This document shows, in pieces, positions 11,091 to 22,189 of a DNA stretch of 64,000 bases. Source of the stretch: Cryptomeria japonica. Its lineage: Eukaryota > Streptophyta > Pinopsida > Cupressales > Cupressaceae. The notes under the pieces were generated by a model that ran no database searches, had not been told where the DNA came from, and saw only the letters and a list, made by a program, of their open reading frames with translations. The stretch is from contig NC_081411.1 in NCBI RefSeq assembly GCF_030272615.1, positions 161,707,089 through 161,771,088 on the forward strand, given 5' to 3'. A program made the translations under genes and the position numbers. Numbering within the stretch: position 1 is the stretch's first letter; each line of letters opens with the position of its first letter.

Positions 11091-12027
11091 ATGTATAAAA
11101 GGGATGCACCAAAGTTGAGCAAGTCAAGTTTCTCCACATGGCAGAAAAGGATGAAGCTGCATTTATTAGGAATTGGGGAATATGCAACATATTATTTGGA
11201 GAATGATTACATTGCACCAAGCACCAACTCAATGACCTTGGAAGAGATAAAGGCAAAGCAAGAACATATTCAAGCTATGATTGAAATAACATTAGCATTG
11301 ACCGACTCGGAGTTTAATGATCTAGAAGGTTGCAATGATGCAAAAGCAATGTGGACTAAGCTCATATTTGTGTATGGTGGTGATGAACATGTTCAAAGAG
11401 AAAAAGTGGATAGTCTAAGAGGACAACTTGAATCCATGAGAATGAATGAAGGTGAGAACATAACCCAATACAGTACAAGAAAAAGGAGTCTATCAATCAA
11501 ATTAAAGGAGTAGGAGGAACTATTGAAGAAAAGGATGTAACAAGTAAGTTGTTGAGAACACTTCTACCTGCTTATGCCATTCAAGTCTCTATAATCAATG
11601 AATTGAGGTCTGTACCTAACATGCTAGTTTCTTTGGATGCTACTATTGGTAAACTACATGAATTTGAGTTAAGTAATTTTGATAACAGTGGGTCTTCGAT
11701 AAATAAAATAGAATCTGCATTCATTTCTTTTCATATTGGTGAATGTAATGATTACAATGATAGAGTGAGTAAGTACTCTGAAGAGAATCATAGTGGAGCA
11801 AGTGTAAGATTTCGCAAGAACATGGAAGTGCACAAATTTTATGAGGAAATAAAGAAGCAAGAAGAGTTTGAAGCATTATTAGCCAGAAGGTTACTAAGAG
11901 GAAAAGGTAAGTATAAAGGAAAGCTACCTTTAAAATGTTTCAATTGTGATAAAATAGGACATCTGGCTTCTAACTATCCTGACAAAGAATCTAGTGAAAA
12001 GAGAGAATACCGAGATAATAGGTAGAA
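11091..12027 (+). pseudogene. Copia gag
   Basis: Starts at ATG 11091 (MYKRDAPKLSKSSFSTWQKR), 50 bp after the PBS. It includes the UBN2-type gag core (AMWTKLIFVYGGDEHVQR, VDSLRGQLESMRMNEGENI). A frameshift near 11500 is followed by LLRTLLPAYAIQVSIINELR and a zinc knuckle CFNCDKIGHLASNYPD at about 11938-11985. In the knuckle the last ligand Cys has become Tyr, a single G-to-A change (CX2CX4HX4Y). Gag would package the element RNA in cytoplasmic particles. The frameshift and the broken knuckle make this copy inactive. Confidence 0.9.
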
Positions 12028-12148
12028 AGAAAACCAATACAGAGGACATCGAGACTTCAGAAGGAGAGACAGAAAGACATGCCTAGTAGTTGATGAGGAA
12101 TCCAACAATGACAAATCTGATGAAACAGATACAAAGGAAGCTGTTTAT

Positions 12149-12439
12149 GTGGCTATTAAAGATGGATCTGATGAAGAAAGGTATGAAGAAAAATCCCTAG
12201 TATCTCACATAAATAATAATGATTCTTGGATCATAGACAGTGGATGCTCACATCACATGACAGGTGATAAACACATGTTTGTTAAATTAGAAGACTATGA
12301 TGGAGGCTATGTAATATTTTGTAATGATGCACCATGTCCGGTGAAAGGTAAAGGATCTATAACACTTCTTAACAATGCTAAATGTGATGATGTATACTGG
12401 ATTGAAAGTTTGAAATATAATTTGTTGAGTGTAGCATAG
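12149..12439 (+). pseudogene. Copia protease
   Basis: A pepsin-like retroviral aspartic protease with the active-site block SWIIDSGCSHHMTGDK at about 12224-12272, where the DSG triad is intact. This is followed by the flap-side GGYVIFCNDAPCPVKGKGSI and the end block LKYNLLSVA. The TAG at 12437-12439 stands where Copia proteins have Gln in LLSVAQL, so it is probably a CAG-to-TAG mutation rather than a natural stop. Confidence 0.9.
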
Positions 12440-13660
12440 CTAAACAATACAGGATACTAGATAGAATTTTAGAAAGGAATTGTCAAAGTTCATGACAAGC
12501 ATGGAAAGTTAGCTACTACCGAGACACAAACAAAAGGTAATACATTTCATCTTGACCTAAATTGGAACAAGTGTCTTTATGCTAAGATAGATGATACTTG
12601 GTTATAGCCTAAAAGGTTTTGTCATGTAAATTTTGATAATCTGATCAAAATAAGCAAGAAGCACTGAGTAAGAGGTCTACCGAGCTTAGAAAAACTTGAG
12701 AATGCTATGTGCCAAGGATGCCACATGGGTAAGATGACAAGATCAAGATTTACAAGTAAGTCCTACACTTCTAAAGGAATTTTAGATCTAGTACACACTG
12801 ATCTTTGTGGTCCTATGAAAGTTCAAAGTTATTATCGAGATAAATATTTCATATTATTTGTGGATGATTACTCAAGGATAATGTTAGTTATGTTTTTGAA
12901 AGAAAAATCAGAAGCTTTTAAAATGTTCAAATGGTAAAAGGCAAGAGTTGAAAATGAAACAGGAAGAAAACTGAAATGTCTTAGATCTAATAAAGGAGGA
13001 GAGTTCACTTCTGATGAATTTAACTTATTCTGCAATGATCAAGGTATAAAAAGGCAAGTGTCTACACCAAGAACACCTCAGCAAAATGGGATAGCCGAGA
13101 GAAGAAATAGATCAATTGTAGATTGTGCCAGAACCTTGATGATAGAAAAAAGGGTACCTCAAACATTTTGGAGAGAAGCAATCAACACTGCAGTTTACAC
13201 CATGAACCAAGTTCAACTGAAGAAAAGAACTATAAAGACACCATATGAGATCTAGTATGACAAGAAACCTAATGTAAGTTATTTTAAAATCTTTGGAAGT
13301 AAATGCTATGTTCACAAAGATGACAGAAATAGAAAGTTTGATCAAAAAAGTGAAGAAGGAACATTTCTTGGCTATTCTTCTAGAAGTAAAGCATTTAAAT
13401 GTCTGATCAAATCATCTAACAAAATAGTATAAAGTGCAAATGTGAAAATTGATGAATTTGCAGAAAGAAATGATGAAGGAAATTCCAAAGAACCAGAAGC
13501 TTATGAAGAATTTGTTTATGTTCAACTGAGAAGTCCTACCGAGAAAGCTGCTGAAGAAAATTAAGATAATGTCTAGTTACCGAGTGATGAAGAAGATCAT
13601 ACATAACCTACCGAGCCTATATTAGCCAAATATGTTAGAAAAAATCATGCATCAAGTCAG
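12440..13660 (+). pseudogene. Copia integrase and linker
   Basis: The zinc-binding pre-integrase part is damaged (KRFCHVNFDNLIKISKKH, then MCQGCHMGKMTRSRF at 12707). The catalytic core has LVHTDLCGPMKVQSYYRDKY with the first Asp, then LFVDDYSRIMLVMFLKEKSE. The position of the second Asp reads LRSNKGGEF (Asn codon 12989-12991). It is followed by STPRTPQQNGIAERRNRS with the Glu. TAG at 13253-13255 replaces the Trp expected after KTPYEI. Stops continue through the acidic linker to 13660, where the sequence has the usual TRNKLR-type entry to RT near 13690. Confidence 0.9.
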
Positions 13661-13720
13661 ATTATATGAGATAAGGATGATCCAGTGATGACAAGGAACA
13701 AACTGAGACAAAACACATGT

Positions 13721-15274
13721 CTAATATCTGAATTTGAACCGAGAATAATAAAAGAGGCATTTAACAGTGAAGATTGGGTATATGCTATGACATAAGAGAT
13801 TGATCAAATCAAGAAGAATGACACATGGACACTGATCCCAAGATCGAAGGACAAAAATGTAATCAGTACTAAGTGGATTTTCAGAAACAAGCTAAATGAA
13901 AAAGGTGAGGTCATTCGCAACAAAGCAAGACTAGTTTGCAAAGGTTATGCTCAAGAAGAAGGAATAGATTATGGTGAGACCTTTGCACTTTTGGCTAGAA
14001 TTGAGGGAGTAAGAACATTGTTGGCATATGCTACTTTCAAAAATTTCAAGGTATATCAAATTGATGTTAAATCTGCATTTTTGAATGGTATACTAGAAGA
14101 AGAAGTTTATATTGAACAACCTAAAGGATTTGTTGAAGACAAGAGTAAAGATCAAGTATGTAAACTAAACAAAGGTTTATATGGTCTGAAACAAGCACCT
14201 AGAGCATGGTATGAGAGACTGCACTCTTAATTAATCAAGATTGGTTTTATAAGAACAAGTGAAAATAGTAATATGTACATGAAGAATGACGAGGACAATG
14301 GAATACTGATCTCATCCATATTTGCTGATGATGTTATTTTTTGTGGTAATGACTCCTTATGCAAGAACTTTGGAAATGAAATGAGCAAAGAATTTGAGAT
14401 GTCGTTAATCAGTGAGATAAAGTATTTTATAGGTTTACAGATACTGCAAATGAAAGATGAGATTTTCATTACTCAATCCAGGTACATAAAGGAAATCTTG
14501 AAGAAATTTGGAATGGAGGATTCTAAATCAGTAAGTACTCCTATGACTACTAACTGCAAACTATCAAAGAATGATGAATCTACATCTGTTGATGAGACAC
14601 TTTACCAATCTATTATTGGGAAGTTGCAATATGTTGTGCATAGTAGAGCGGATATAGCACATGCAGTAGGTATTGTTGCAAGATTTTCAGTAGATCCCAA
14701 GGAAACCCATATGATGGCAATCAAGAGAATTTTTAGATACCTGAGAGGAATTGAAGATTATGGCTTAGTATATGAAAAGAGAAATGATTTTGATCTAAAA
14801 GTTTATACTGATGTTGATTGGATAGGCAACATAGATGATAAGAAAAGAACAAGTGGTGGAGCTTTCTTTTTAGGAGAAAGACTAGTGAGTTGGCTTAGCA
14901 AGAAACAAGGATGTATGTCATAGTCAACAACAGAAGCTGAATATGTTGCTGCAACATTGAATTGTTCTAATATAGCATGGATCAAGGAACTATTTAAAGG
15001 TATAAATGAAAAGGTTACTGAGCCAATAACTATATTTTGTGTTAATACTAGTGCCATTAACATTTCACAAAATCTGATAATGCACTCTAAGACAAAGCAT
15101 ATCTCTATAAAGTATCATTATCTCAAAGAAGAATTTCAAGAGAAGAAATTTATGCTAGAATATATCAGTTCAAAGGAACAATTAGCAGACATCTTCACAA
15201 AGCCACTGCCAAGGGACACTTTTGAGTATCTCAGAAGCAAGCTAGGGGTCCTACCCCTATCTTCTACTCACTGA
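13721..15274 (+). pseudogene. Copia reverse transcriptase and RNase H
   Basis: RT begins near NDTWTLIPRSKDKNVISTKW (about 13817) and shows VCKGYAQEEGIDYGETFA, with LL in place of the usual PV, then [34 protein letters not shown] and the catalytic SIFADDVIF (about 14315-14345). A TAA at 14228-14230 splits it. RNase H has VYTDVDWIGNIDDKKRTSGG, a TAG near 14923 replacing Gln after CMS, then INISQNLIMHSKTKHISIKY and IFTKPLPRDTFEYLRSKLGV. It ends at the TGA 15272-15274. Overall it is close to the - strand copy at 3170-4592. Confidence 0.95.
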
Positions 15275-15678
15275 CAGAGTTTGGTGAAAGCATCAATTTG
15301 ATGAATCTATAGAATATTATGTGTGGATTGATGATGATATACACTTTAGGAGGTCACCTAAAGTTGTGCAGGAAATAGTGAATAGAGACAAGTTGCTCTG
15401 CCCGAGACTGAAATCATACACAGCAAGGCAAATCACTTCACAGAGGAAGAAATCATGATTTAGTTCTTTTACTTTTTGGCATTGTTGTCAAAAGGGGAAA
15501 AGACTAAATGGTAAAATCCTAAATGAAGAAGATAACTGAAGACTAATGATAGGGGGAGAAGATTACGAAAGGGAGAAGACTTCAAGAGATTTTAACATCT
15601 CAAGGATAACAGGAGAAGTCTAACAGTAATCTGAATCCGAATCAATTTGAATATATTGTTGGTTTTTCCATCAATACC
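15275..15678 (+). other. Copia 3' untranslated region
   Basis: No coding signal lies between the RNase H stop and the polypurine tract. Purine-rich GGGGGAGAAG at about 15552 may be a secondary polypurine tract. Confidence 0.6.
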
Positions 15679-15690
15679 AAAGGGGGAGAT
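15679..15690 (+). other. polypurine tract of Copia element
   Basis: AAAGGGGGAGAT lies immediately before the 3' LTR, as required for plus-strand priming. Confidence 0.9.
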
Positions 15691-17163
15691 TGTTGATATT
15701 CATTAAGGATATTGAGAAGGTTGTTGGAGATTATTGATATAACTGAAAAAGGATAATAATTATCTTTATAACATTATTTTGTCATTGATGTCAAGAAATT
15801 GATTTTCTGATTCAATATGATGTTACCATATCTTGAGAAGATTGATTTGAAGAGTATTAAGTGGTCGGTAAGTGACACAGAAAGAATGTGATGAATAAGG
15901 GAAATAAGTTATTCAATGGGCAACTATTACCGAGTTAGACAATGATGAGATCATGATGGTTAGATTGTTTTGATATCCTACATATGTTGTTGATTGTAAG
16001 GTTAATACTATACTATGTCACCGAGTAAAGAACCTAGTCGATAAACCCTAAGGTTATTGTTATCGGTTAATGAAGGCAGAATGTCTAGCAACTAAAGTTT
16101 AGTATTTACCAAGTTGCAATTTGGTTATGACAGATCGCATTGGATGAATACAAGTATTATTTAATGAAGGACAATGATGAGCTAGAGTTGTTTAAATGAT
16201 TGGTATGTCGTGCATGAAGTTTGTTGAGGATCTATTGCAATGAAAGATTGGCAGGAAGATCTACAACTCAGATCAAACCGCAATAACTTTGTGCAAGTTC
16301 CAAGAAAGGAATGCAAGTCCCAAGGTGAGGTAAAGCATTTTTTCAAATCAAAGGATAGATTGAACCTAGTCAAGATTGAAGATCTGATGGCTAAGATTGA
16401 TCATGGGAAATGTGATCAAGGTGATTCAGTGGTTAGCAAATTGTTTATAAATAAGAAATTGTTGATGAACAATGTATGTGGGCAAATGTAAGCACAGGGA
16501 TGCTACATAGTGATTATCGAACACAAAAGCTTGAAGACCTATTTGAATAATAGAATAGGGAGCCCAGCAAAGGGACAAGATAAGTCCTATGACTAGATTG
16601 TTTTTAGCAAAATAGAATCTGCTTTAGCATTTTAGATGTGAAGTTGCAAATATATTTTTATTACTGTTATTTTGCAAATGACAAAAAATCTCTTAACCGA
16701 GTGGACTTTACAGTCTTATTTGTGAAACCCTCTAGCAAAGTAACATTCTAAACAAGTGTTTGAAATCCTTTAACAAGGTCACTTCTAACAAGGTGAAGAT
16801 CCTAACAGATCTGAGGGAAATCCCTTAACTAGGTCACATCTAGCAATGTGTTTGTAATCTTTAACATCATTTTCTTTTAACCGAGCATACTCTAGAAGAG
16901 TATATTTCTTAGTGGGTCTAAAATCCCATAGTGGATTTTCCCTATTTGGGTTTCCACGTTAAATCTGGTGTTATATGTGTTATGATGATTTTGTGTTTAT
17001 GAGTTTGCATGTTTAACAGTTTTTGGTTATGTTGCAGAAGTATATGTTACCGAGGTTGAATCTATTGATTTTAAGGAAGATTAAGTTTGTATGATTCACC
17101 CCCCCCCTCTCATCTTGTTATCTATTGGCATCAACACTTTATATTTAGTATCAGAACTTAACA
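15691..17163 (+). repeat. Copia 3' LTR
   Basis: 1473 bp, TGTTGATATTC to GAACTTAACA. It aligns with 9560-11025 end to end with scattered substitutions, mostly transitions. Confidence 0.95.
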
Positions 17164-17640
17164 TTTCCACCCTCATAGCCTCCTTTTCTATCACTTCTGC
17201 TTCACGTTGTGCCTTCCTCTATCTCATCTGTTCTTTCTTTCATTTTGCCAGTTCCTCTTCTCTTTTCCTTTCAACCTCTTTATCTTTTTCCCTTTGAATG
17301 TAATCATCAGATGTCAAGATCTATGACTGGCTACTAAGACGTAGAACCCCTTTCCTACCTCCACATGAATATTGATTCATTTTCTGCACTGGAAGTCTTA
17401 AGAATTTTCTGATTTGCCTTGGCACTTGTTGCCCATCCTCTTGTGTGCATGGCACAAACTCAGGTTCATCTTCACTTATGTTCACTTCATCTTCACAATC
17501 AACACCATCTTGCTACCCCTAGTTGACTGCATTGGTGAAGTAACGCATCACATATGCTAGATCAATTTCTAGCAAACTTGACATGGAAAGCATTACATCA
17601 ACATAGTTGGCTGCTTCTTGGCTCCACTCTAGTATGTCAG
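17164..17640 (-). pseudogene. pogo-like transposase pseudogene, middle piece
   Basis: On the - strand from 17640: ADILEWSQEAANYVDVMLSM, then an acidic stretch (CEDEVNISEDEPEFVPCTQE), RQIRKFLRLPVQKM, and a basic coiled coil (REKDKEVERKREEELAK, then KAQREAEVIEKEAMRVE) that runs into the Copia insertion at 17163. A few TAG and TGA stops interrupt it. The frame is offset from the piece ending at 47818, so at least one indel is needed to join them. Nothing here is catalytic. It would be the region after the DDE domain. Confidence 0.6.
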
Positions 17641-17646
17641 CTTGTG
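17641..17646. other. left copy of CTTGTG flanking duplication
   Basis: CTTGTG directly outside the left TIR matches CTTGTG at 47812-47817 directly outside the right TIR. Because one G is shared with the TIR start, the duplication could be read as a shorter TTGT. It supports a single insertion event for 17647-47811. Confidence 0.65.
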
Positions 17647-17675
17647 GGTAAGTGCACAAAGATGGTGGTCAAAAA
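17647..17675 (+). repeat. left terminal inverted repeat
   Basis: GGTAAGTGCACAAAGATGG followed by TGGTCAAAAA. It is the reverse complement of 47783-47811 except one base. A further GGACAC, a few bases inward, is also shared. Confidence 0.75.
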
Positions 17676-18509
17676 TAGGGGTATAAGTGGACACTTTTTT
17701 TCTGAAATCAGGTGAACCTGAACTTGGAGGCATAATTTGAAAGTCATCCACTCAAGATATGAAGATAATCAAAGAACAAATATTGTAGTACTTTGAATCT
17801 AGTTTCCAAACTACTAAAAATTTTCAAAATTGGATAAGATTAAGGGGGTTAAATCCTTCGCACATGAATAAATGACCCTGATTTTTTTTGAAAAAACATA
17901 ACATAGTGTTTGACGTGCGCATCAAAAAAATCATAGTTAGATTTAGTATTTGGACAAATCCTTTGGCAGAAAGATAGTTAAGAGTGAGCACTAGAATATG
18001 TGTATTTGTTTGTAATTTTTTGTTGAGTATTTTTTTTTTAATGATTTTTCCAATCGAGAACATCTTGAAAATTAGGTACCTATTCGTGCGTGAAGCATAA
18101 GTTGCACTAAACAAATTGAAAATACAATTTTTTTTTTAAATTGTAAAGAATCAAGTGCACTGCGATAATATATAAAGTTTTTAAAATTTGGATAAGTATA
18201 TCAAAAATTATTCAAAAAATGGTGCACCTATGTCTATGAGAACTATGGAGACACTAATAAAAGAAATTCAAAAATAATATGTTATTGTTGTTCCAATTGA
18301 AAAAAAAATATACGGTTAGAAAACTCAAAGGATGGGTGAAAATATGGTGGCAATTTTAGAAATACCCACTTGATGAAGTGTAAACCTGATGATGTGAAAG
18401 TCGATAAACCAAGTTGATAAAATAAAACATGTCAAAAATGAGAGAAATGGAGGGAAATCAAACTTCCAAACCGTAGCTTTGTCATCTAGGCCTATTTACA
18501 AGCCTAAAC
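17676..18509. other. left subterminal DNA of TIR element, no gene seen
   Basis: AT-rich, with no motif-bearing frame on either strand. An open frame on the - strand at 17824-18114 is Ile/Leu/Lys-rich and I judge it to be chance. Confidence 0.5.
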
Positions 18510-18655
18510 AGTAAAAAGCATGTACGGGGTACCTATGGTCAAAAAAGCGCATACGGGGTACTTATAGTGTAAGCAGCACGTAAGCGCTTGTTTCCCTATA
18601 AATAGCGTGTATGTGCTACCTTTATTATAAACAACACGTACACGCTATTGTATAA
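18510..18655. repeat. left subterminal palindromic repeats
   Basis: About five spaced units: GCATGTACGGGGTACC, GCGCATACGGGGTAC, AGCACGTAAGCGCTTG, AGCGTGTATGTGCTACC, ACACGTACACGCTATT. Each is a near-palindrome around GTAC or GTAT. Similar units occur at 47555-47735 near the other end. This layout suits subterminal transposase-binding sites. Confidence 0.65.
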
Positions 18656-18780
18656 TATGATATTTTATATATAATATGTGTATAATATGTGTATAATATG
18701 ATATTGTATATATAATATGTTTATATACATATAATATATGTATATATATAATATATTAAACATATATATACACATGTAAG
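18656..18780. repeat. TATAAT-rich microsatellite
   Basis: Alternating TATATAATATGTG units and TATATA runs. Simple sequence. Confidence 0.85.
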
Positions 18781-18800
18781 TGTATTGTCTCCCCCTCTCA

Positions 18801-18910
18801 AATGCATAAAAGGTGCCTCTCTCTCTCTCTCCTTCCATACCCCATCCCTCTTTCTCTTCTTCTCACCCTCCCTCCATACCTCACTACAACTGTGTCTGCA
18901 CTTCTATAGA
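18801..18910 (+). promoter_or_regulatory. candidate promoter and pyrimidine-rich 5' leader
   Basis: GCATAAAAGG (18804-18813) resembles a TATA box. It is followed by a CT-rich leader (18817-18895) and a splice-donor-like GAAGTAAGTG (18909-18918). TATA, CT-rich leader and first-intron donor are a common arrangement in plant genes. An acceptor TTTAATAG lies at about 19005-19012, before the duplicated block. The call rests on spacing only. Confidence 0.35.
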
Positions 18911-18984
18911 AGTAAGTGAATTTATTTCTTGTCTGCAACTTCCTCTTTGATTTTTATCATGTATGCTCTCCTAAGAAAATTGTC

Positions 18985-20120
18985 TGATGGATTTGTGTGT
19001 GTATATTTAATAGGAGGAATAGGGTTTGAAATTGAACCACAGGTGTATTATCGTGACAAACAAGGAAACTTGTAGCAATATTATTCTTGAATATGTTTTT
19101 AATGAGCAAAGCAGATGTGGAAAATAGTGTCAACAAAGCAACATGATGAGTCAGAGTACCTGCAATATGTTTTTCAAAAGGAAACAACATGTAGGAAGAG
19201 AAAGAGGGAGAGTAACATAGATGATGTCATGTAGAATGATACTGGTGGGTATGTGAGAGTTCCCATGTTGTTACACAACACCTATCACCTAAAGAAATTA
19301 AAGTTTGTTGTATGCATAGCAGTGGTAGTATATGATGATCATCAATTGTCAAATAGCTTGGAACGATACATTCCCATGAAAGAAATCAAGTGTGTAATTC
19401 CTATAGTCACAATCAAGATCAGTCTTATAACCATGCAATTTTAATAGCATCATATGTTTTAGAACTTAGGCAGTACTCTTAGGGCTAGGTCAAGCTCTTT
19501 CACTTGATTTTTAGCGAAGCCTTGTTGTTTGTTCACTTGGAGTCTCGATGATTGATGGATTTGTGTGTGTATATTGAATAGGAGGAATAGGATTTGAAAT
19601 TGAACCATAGGTGTATTACCATGACAAACAAAGAAACCTATAGAAATATTCTTCTTGAATGTGTTTTTAATGAGCAGACCAGATGTGGAAAACAGTGTCA
19701 ACAAAGCAACATGATGAATCAAAGTACCTGCAATATGTTTTTCAGAAGGAAACAATAGGTAGGAAGAGAAAGAGGGAGAGTAACACATATGATATCCTGT
19801 AAAATGATAATGGTGGGTATGTGAAAGCTCCCATGTTGCTACACAATGCCTGTCACCTAAAGAAATTAAATATTTTTGTATGCATGGAAGTGGTAGTATA
19901 TGATGATCATCACTTTTCAAACAACTTGGAACGATACCTACCCATGAAAGAAATCAAGTGTGTAATTCCTATAGTCACAATCGAGACCAGTCTTATAACC
20001 TTGCAAATTTAATAACATCATATGTTTTAGAACTTAGGCACTACTCTTAGGGTTAGGTCAAGCTCTTACACTTTCTTTTTAGGGAAGCCTCATTGTTTGT
20101 TCGCTTGTAGTCTCATTGTA
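18985..20120 (+). repeat. 568-bp tandem duplication with gene-like content
   Basis: The copies start TGATGGATTTGTGTGTG at 18985 and 19553 and run to about 20120. On the + strand each has an acceptor-like AATAG and GAGGAATAG, then a reading FEIEPQVYYRDKQGN (copy 1). After stops come STKQHDESEYLQYVF and a Lys/Arg-rich RKRKRES stretch, then PMLLHNTYHLKKL(K) and VVVYDDHQLSNSLERYIPMK. The second half is open in both copies (19253-19444 and 19821-20012), with closely similar peptides. I do not recognise the protein. The basic RKRKRE stretch would suit a nuclear protein. It may be the second gene of the TIR element. Confidence 0.6.
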
Positions 20121-20240
20121 TGATGTTTATTCATAACTTTAAATTTAATATATCATTTTATTAGCCCACCATATGACCCCTTAGGTGTCACTAGAGGTCG
20201 TATTGTTTCCTAAGAGGTCTTATGGTGTCCTATGACCCTT

Positions 20241-20412
20241 TAAGACCCCTCCTCCTTCCCTCCCCCCAAATCTCCCCCCTCTCCCTCTCTCTCTCTCTCC
20301 CTCTACCCTCCCTCTACCTCTCTCCCTCTCTCTACCTTCGCTCCCCCCCCTCTCTCTCTCTCTCTGTCTCCCCCTCTCCCTCCTTCCCTCTCTCCCTCTA
20401 CCTTCCTCCCTG
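20241..20412. repeat. CT-rich polypyrimidine tract
   Basis: About 170 bp of CCCTCTCTCTCT-type sequence. The Ser/Pro/Leu-rich frame through it is an artefact of the repeat. Confidence 0.9.
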
Positions 20413-21100
20413 ATAATTTTTTGGACTTAGGGCAATTGAGAGATCACACCGGTATGGTATGACTCTCGACGTTCTAGTGCTTTGGGATGCATGATAGGGG
20501 CATGCCTAGCATAAACCTGCCCACCCAGACATGCTTGTGATGTCGGTTTATACACACAATGAACAAAATTTGACCATTGCGATCATGAGGGTGCTCTCAC
20601 ACCAAACACATTGTTGTTTATATTCATCTTGTCGATTTTTGTTGGTTATATTCATATTGTTGATTACATGTATGCAAATATTCATTTAAATTTATAAAAG
20701 GGCAGCCACCAAATACAACAAATATATAATAATGAATTGAATACAAGGAGTTTTGTAGGGTTAATTCAACATTTTAGAAATTTTATCAAATCATATTCCA
20801 TGATTACAATGTTTTATATCATATATTTCTATTGTTTATATTCATATTGTTGATTACATATGCAAATATTGATTTAAATTTATAAAAAGACAACCACAAA
20901 ATACAATGAATACAAAATGATGAACTCATTACACATTTATTGGATCGAATATTGATATTTTTATATATATATATAAAGGCACGTCTGCCAAGTTAATACA
21001 AGTATTACAAAAATGTGGCATATGCCATGTCCAAATCGATATACAATAAAAATCTAGAATATATCTACATGTATTGGTCATTATATGACCAAAAATAACA
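20413..21100. other. no gene seen; ~190-bp local duplication
   Basis: Two related segments (about 20648-20730 and 20836-20930) share TTCATATTGTTGATTACAT, ATTTAAATTTATAAAA and CCACNAAATACAA. No coding signal is recognised. Confidence 0.55.
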
Positions 21101-22069
21101 CTATATGATCCTAAAATTGTGGTGGATCATCAAAATCAAGCGTCTTCGATGTAGTACACAGCTCTATAGATGGTTGCAAAACCACAATTCAAAAGCCAAG
21201 TTAGAATTCTTTTGTAGAGAATAGTTCACAATTAACAACATAACTATGCATTTAACTTTAATTCCTTTGCAATTGAAATGTAGATTACCTCATCAGTTGA
21301 TCTAGGAGCTAATGTCTTGGCTATCCTCTCCTTGTCACTCTTATGAGTTTTCTTGAAGACATACTTAAATGGATCCACATTATTGCTGTACAACGAAGGG
21401 GTCTACTATTGATTAAATGTACAATTAATACAATGTACTAACATAAATATATCAGAAACACTTCAAAGCTATAATATAGAGAACAATGATGTACCTGTGC
21501 TTGAGATGCTTCTCCAATGGACTGAGGATGACTCACCATCGATGTAGAAACCATCGCTATTACCTATACAAAAAATGTTCAAAGATTAAATAAAATTAAT
21601 GTAATGATAAGTATTGAAGGTTAAAAACAATTAATTTTACATATCAAACAAAAGTGTATCGTATCCTGAGATGCTTCTCTAGTGCAAGGAGGAGGGTTCA
21701 CCATTGATGAAATAGGTATGGATATTTTCTATATGAAAAAATTATAAGATTATAATATATCACAAGTTCACATGTACGCGTGCATATAATCATGAAATCA
21801 AGAAAACAATGTAGAGATACATACCTCTACCCTCTCTTGATGTGTGGGTGAATGAAGTGCATTCAACAAATGCACAAAGGTCAATGGCCACTGTACATGT
21901 AAAATAGACAAAAAATACTAATCAATCTACAAACCCCAACTAATACTTGATTTCAACATTTTCAAACAATTATACAACTAAAAATGTATTCAATTACCTT
22001 CTTCCCACGTTTTGGCATCTTCGAGGAATTCTTTTTCTTCGGACAAGCCCTAGACACGGAGGGGGTACC
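21101..22069 (-). pseudogene. small-exon gene, 3' exons
   Basis: Six consecutive exons with good splice borders, all a multiple of three long and in phase 0. 22064-22069 back to 21998 (24 codons) is basic, with PKKKNSSKMPKRGKK, a likely nuclear signal. 21890-21825 has 22 codons (WPLTFVHLLNALHS). 21728-21666 has 21 codons (SSMVNPPPCTREASQ) and its donor is GA instead of GT. 21563-21495 has 23 codons (SMVSHPQSIGEASQ). 21405-21289 has 39 codons, opens with TAG where CAG is likely, and contains VDPFKYVFKKTHKSDKERIA. 21163-21101 ends in TAG. The upstream exons lie beyond the Tat insertion at 45876-47290. I do not recognise the family. Confidence 0.6.
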
Positions 22070-22184
22070 CTAAAAAAACAAAATTAACATGAGATATTAG
22101 TACAGATAATAAATTAAACATAATTTAAAAAATCTAAAATGAAATGACTTGCATATTCTATCAAAATGATACATAAAAAGAGTT

Positions 22185-22189
22185 GTACA
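22185..22189. other. left copy of GTACA target-site duplication
   Basis: GTACA adjoins the left end of the Tat element and is repeated exactly at 45860-45864. Confidence 0.9.

Larger units (their letters stand above)
9560..17163 (+). mobile_element. Copia LTR retrotransposon with both LTRs
   Basis: A 7.6-kb Ty1/Copia element: 5' LTR, tRNA-Met type PBS, gag, protease, integrase, RT and RNase H in Copia order, polypurine tract, 3' LTR. It is inserted in the - strand coiled-coil region of the transposase pseudogene. The LTRs look about 3% diverged over the stretch I aligned. No target-site duplication is visible: the left flank is GAGAT and the right flank TTTCC. About ten stops and a few frameshifts make it non-autonomous now. 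A truncated LTR of the same family lies at 7191-7576. Confidence 0.95.

Noticed and set aside
17641-17675. Possible CACTA-type terminus (CACAAAG near the end)
   Set aside because: The shared homology extends outward to GGTA and the ends do not read CACTA or CACTG. No TNPD-type transposase was seen. Kept as unassigned.
20222-20413. Ser/Pro/Leu-rich frame
   Set aside because: Produced by the CT-rich polypyrimidine tract.
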